64,000 bases of DNA, from NCBI RefSeq assembly GCF_029931775.1, contig NC_079322.1:21216542-21280541 (forward strand), written 5' to 3'. The translations under genes and the position numbers were made by a program. The DNA is from Euleptes europaea (taxonomy: Eukaryota > Chordata > Lepidosauria > Squamata > Sphaerodactylidae). Shown one piece after another: positions 62,774-64,000 of this stretch (position 1 is the first letter of the stretch; every line of letters begins with the position of its first letter). The notes below the pieces were generated by a model that saw only the letters and a list, made by a program, of their open reading frames with translations, was not told where the DNA came from and searched no databases.

Positions 62774-62981
62774 GTGCGGTTAAGTCGCAGCCAACTTATG
62801 GCGACCCCTTTTGGGGTTTTCATGGCAAGAGATTAACAGAGGTGGTTTGCCAGTGCCTTCCTCTGCACAGCAACTCTGGTATTCCTTGGTGGTCTCCCAT
62901 CCAAATACTAACCAGGGCTGACCCTGCTTAGTTTCTGAGATCTGATGAGATCAGGCTAGCCTGGGCCATCCAGGTCAGGGC
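62771..62981 (-). repeat. 5S rRNA-derived SINE (left-facing arm of palindrome)
   Basis: TAAGTCGCAGCCAACTTATG to CCTGGGCCATCCAGGTCAGG. Its own duplication AGGGTTATATT lies at 62495-62505 and 62982-62992, so it was there first and the plus-strand copy split its tail. Located in the NME8 intron next to the last exon. Confidence 0.93.
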
Positions 62982-62999
62982 AGGGTTATATTATACTAT

Positions 63000-63130
63000 A
63001 TTTATTTAAATCTGATGTTAATTTTATGTATTTATATATTTATTGGATTTTTATCATATATATGTTGTTAGTATCCCCGAGCCCAGCTGCAATGGTGGAG
63101 GGGGTGGGATGGAAATGAAATAAAATAACT
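63000..63130 (+). repeat. LINE 3' tail (L2-like)
   Basis: ATTTTATGTATTTATATATT, CCGAGCCCAGCTGCAATGGT, and AAATGAAATAAAATAAC. Confidence 0.5.
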
Positions 63131-64000
63131 AAGGGGACATTTTGAGTAAGACAAACAGGGTCTGAGTATGTGGCCTTTGATAATGGCTTGCCATAATACA
63201 ACCAGACTATAATACATCAGACTAGTCTAATGTAATGGGCTCCACGGCAACCAGCAGGACTCAAAGTGCACAAGAGAGTCAGTTTTTCTACATTTTGCCT
63301 TGCTGAACCTCCAATCTGTCCTTTTCCCCATTTGTTTGCAGCTGGAACACACAGTTATGATTCTTTGCTGCAGATTCATTACTGCTCCGAATAAACAATA
63401 ATTTGCAGTGTCAACGGAGCTTCCACACCAAAGCCTCTTCTGTACTTTCCTCAGTAATCCCCTTGTGGTTGCCCCCAACCTGTGCCACTGGAGGGTTTTT
63501 TGCTGGCTTAAAAATATCAATAGCTACTATATCACTATAGCATTATAATAGCATTATAATGCTATAGCAATATAGCAACTACCTTTTTTTAAAAGCCAGC
63601 AAAAGGCCCTCTGGTGGTGTGGTGGAGAAAATGGTGGCTTAATGCCTACAAGGGGATAACAACTGTAAGATGGAAGCAATGTGGGCAGATGGTTTGAAAA
63701 TGTGCACCTTTCTACCCATGTGGCACGCAAACGTGTTTGGATTATGATCTTTCAGGAAAGATCAGAACAAAGCAAGTTTGAGAGATTGGATTAAAAGACA
63801 GGAAACCTGTAAAAATGGTTTTGTAACCTGACAAGTGATACCTGTTTATCTGCCACGTTTCTTGCATGACTTCAGCTGTAGTTTTAACACACCTGACACA
63901 GTGGAAGGATTCTAATAAAGACAAGAGCCCTCTACAGATGTCATATGAATATGGACTGTGATCCCAGCAGCCGCATGTATCAGAAGCGCACTTTACTAAC
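63131..64000. other. NME8: NME8 intron, no exon recognised
   Basis: No continuation of the third NDP-kinase domain is visible. A small inverted/tandem TAGCATTATAATAG cluster lies at 63530-63580. The frames at 63227-63520 and 63742-63924 do not match NME8. Confidence 0.4.

Noticed and set aside
63227-63924. Further NME8 exons
   Set aside because: The minus-strand frames do not match the expected start of the third NDP-kinase domain or earlier domains.

Overview
The window looks like vertebrate nuclear DNA from a squamate reptile (lizard or gecko). The coding exons are vertebrate orthologues with GT-AG introns. The repeats are CR1 and BovB LINEs, a SINE that matches my recollection of the Sauria SINE, tRNA-derived SINEs, a 5S rRNA-derived SINE and hAT-type MITEs. 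I recognise the repeat families from memory, and the species is not determined.

Three protein-coding genes are present. EPDR1 (minus strand) is complete in three exons: 37129-36876, 24970-24762 and 23056-22866. SFRP4 (plus strand) is complete in six exons from 41495 to 56602, with a TATA box at 41418. The last coding exon of NME8 (minus strand) lies at 62289-62040, and the rest of that gene lies beyond the right edge. EPDR1 and SFRP4 are divergent, with start codons 4.4 kb apart. SFRP4 and NME8 converge tail to tail. This is the order NME8-SFRP4-EPDR1 known from human 7p14. All splice junctions join in frame and give proteins of 217 aa (EPDR1) and 348 aa (SFRP4), close to the human lengths of 224 and 346.

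Layout: 1-22.8 kb is intergenic, made of repeats and repeat-free blocks, and no STARD3NL exon was recognised there. 22.9-37.1 kb is EPDR1, with a 12 kb first intron. 37.1-41.5 kb is the divergent promoter interval with a CpG island at each end. 41.5-56.9 kb is SFRP4. 57-62 kb is the convergent intergenic space. 62-64 kb is the NME8 3' end. SFRP4 encodes a secreted Wnt antagonist, EPDR1 a secreted or lysosomal ependymin-fold protein, and NME8 a ciliary/sperm thioredoxin-NDP kinase. They are neighbours by conserved synteny, not members of a pathway.

The most unusual structure is around EPDR1 exon 1. The exon and its CpG island sit between two arrays of a tRNA-Ala-derived SINE in opposite orientation: five plus-strand units at 35463-36531 and four minus-strand units at 37451-38252. 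Most units are exactly 215 bp, and two sequence variants alternate along both arrays. Other notable structures are a tail-to-tail palindrome of two 5S-SINEs whose insertion order can be read from their target duplications (62495-62992), a MITE carrying a GC-rich minisatellite (32724-33436), several nested insertions with readable target duplications, and three hairpins with a hammerhead-like layout.
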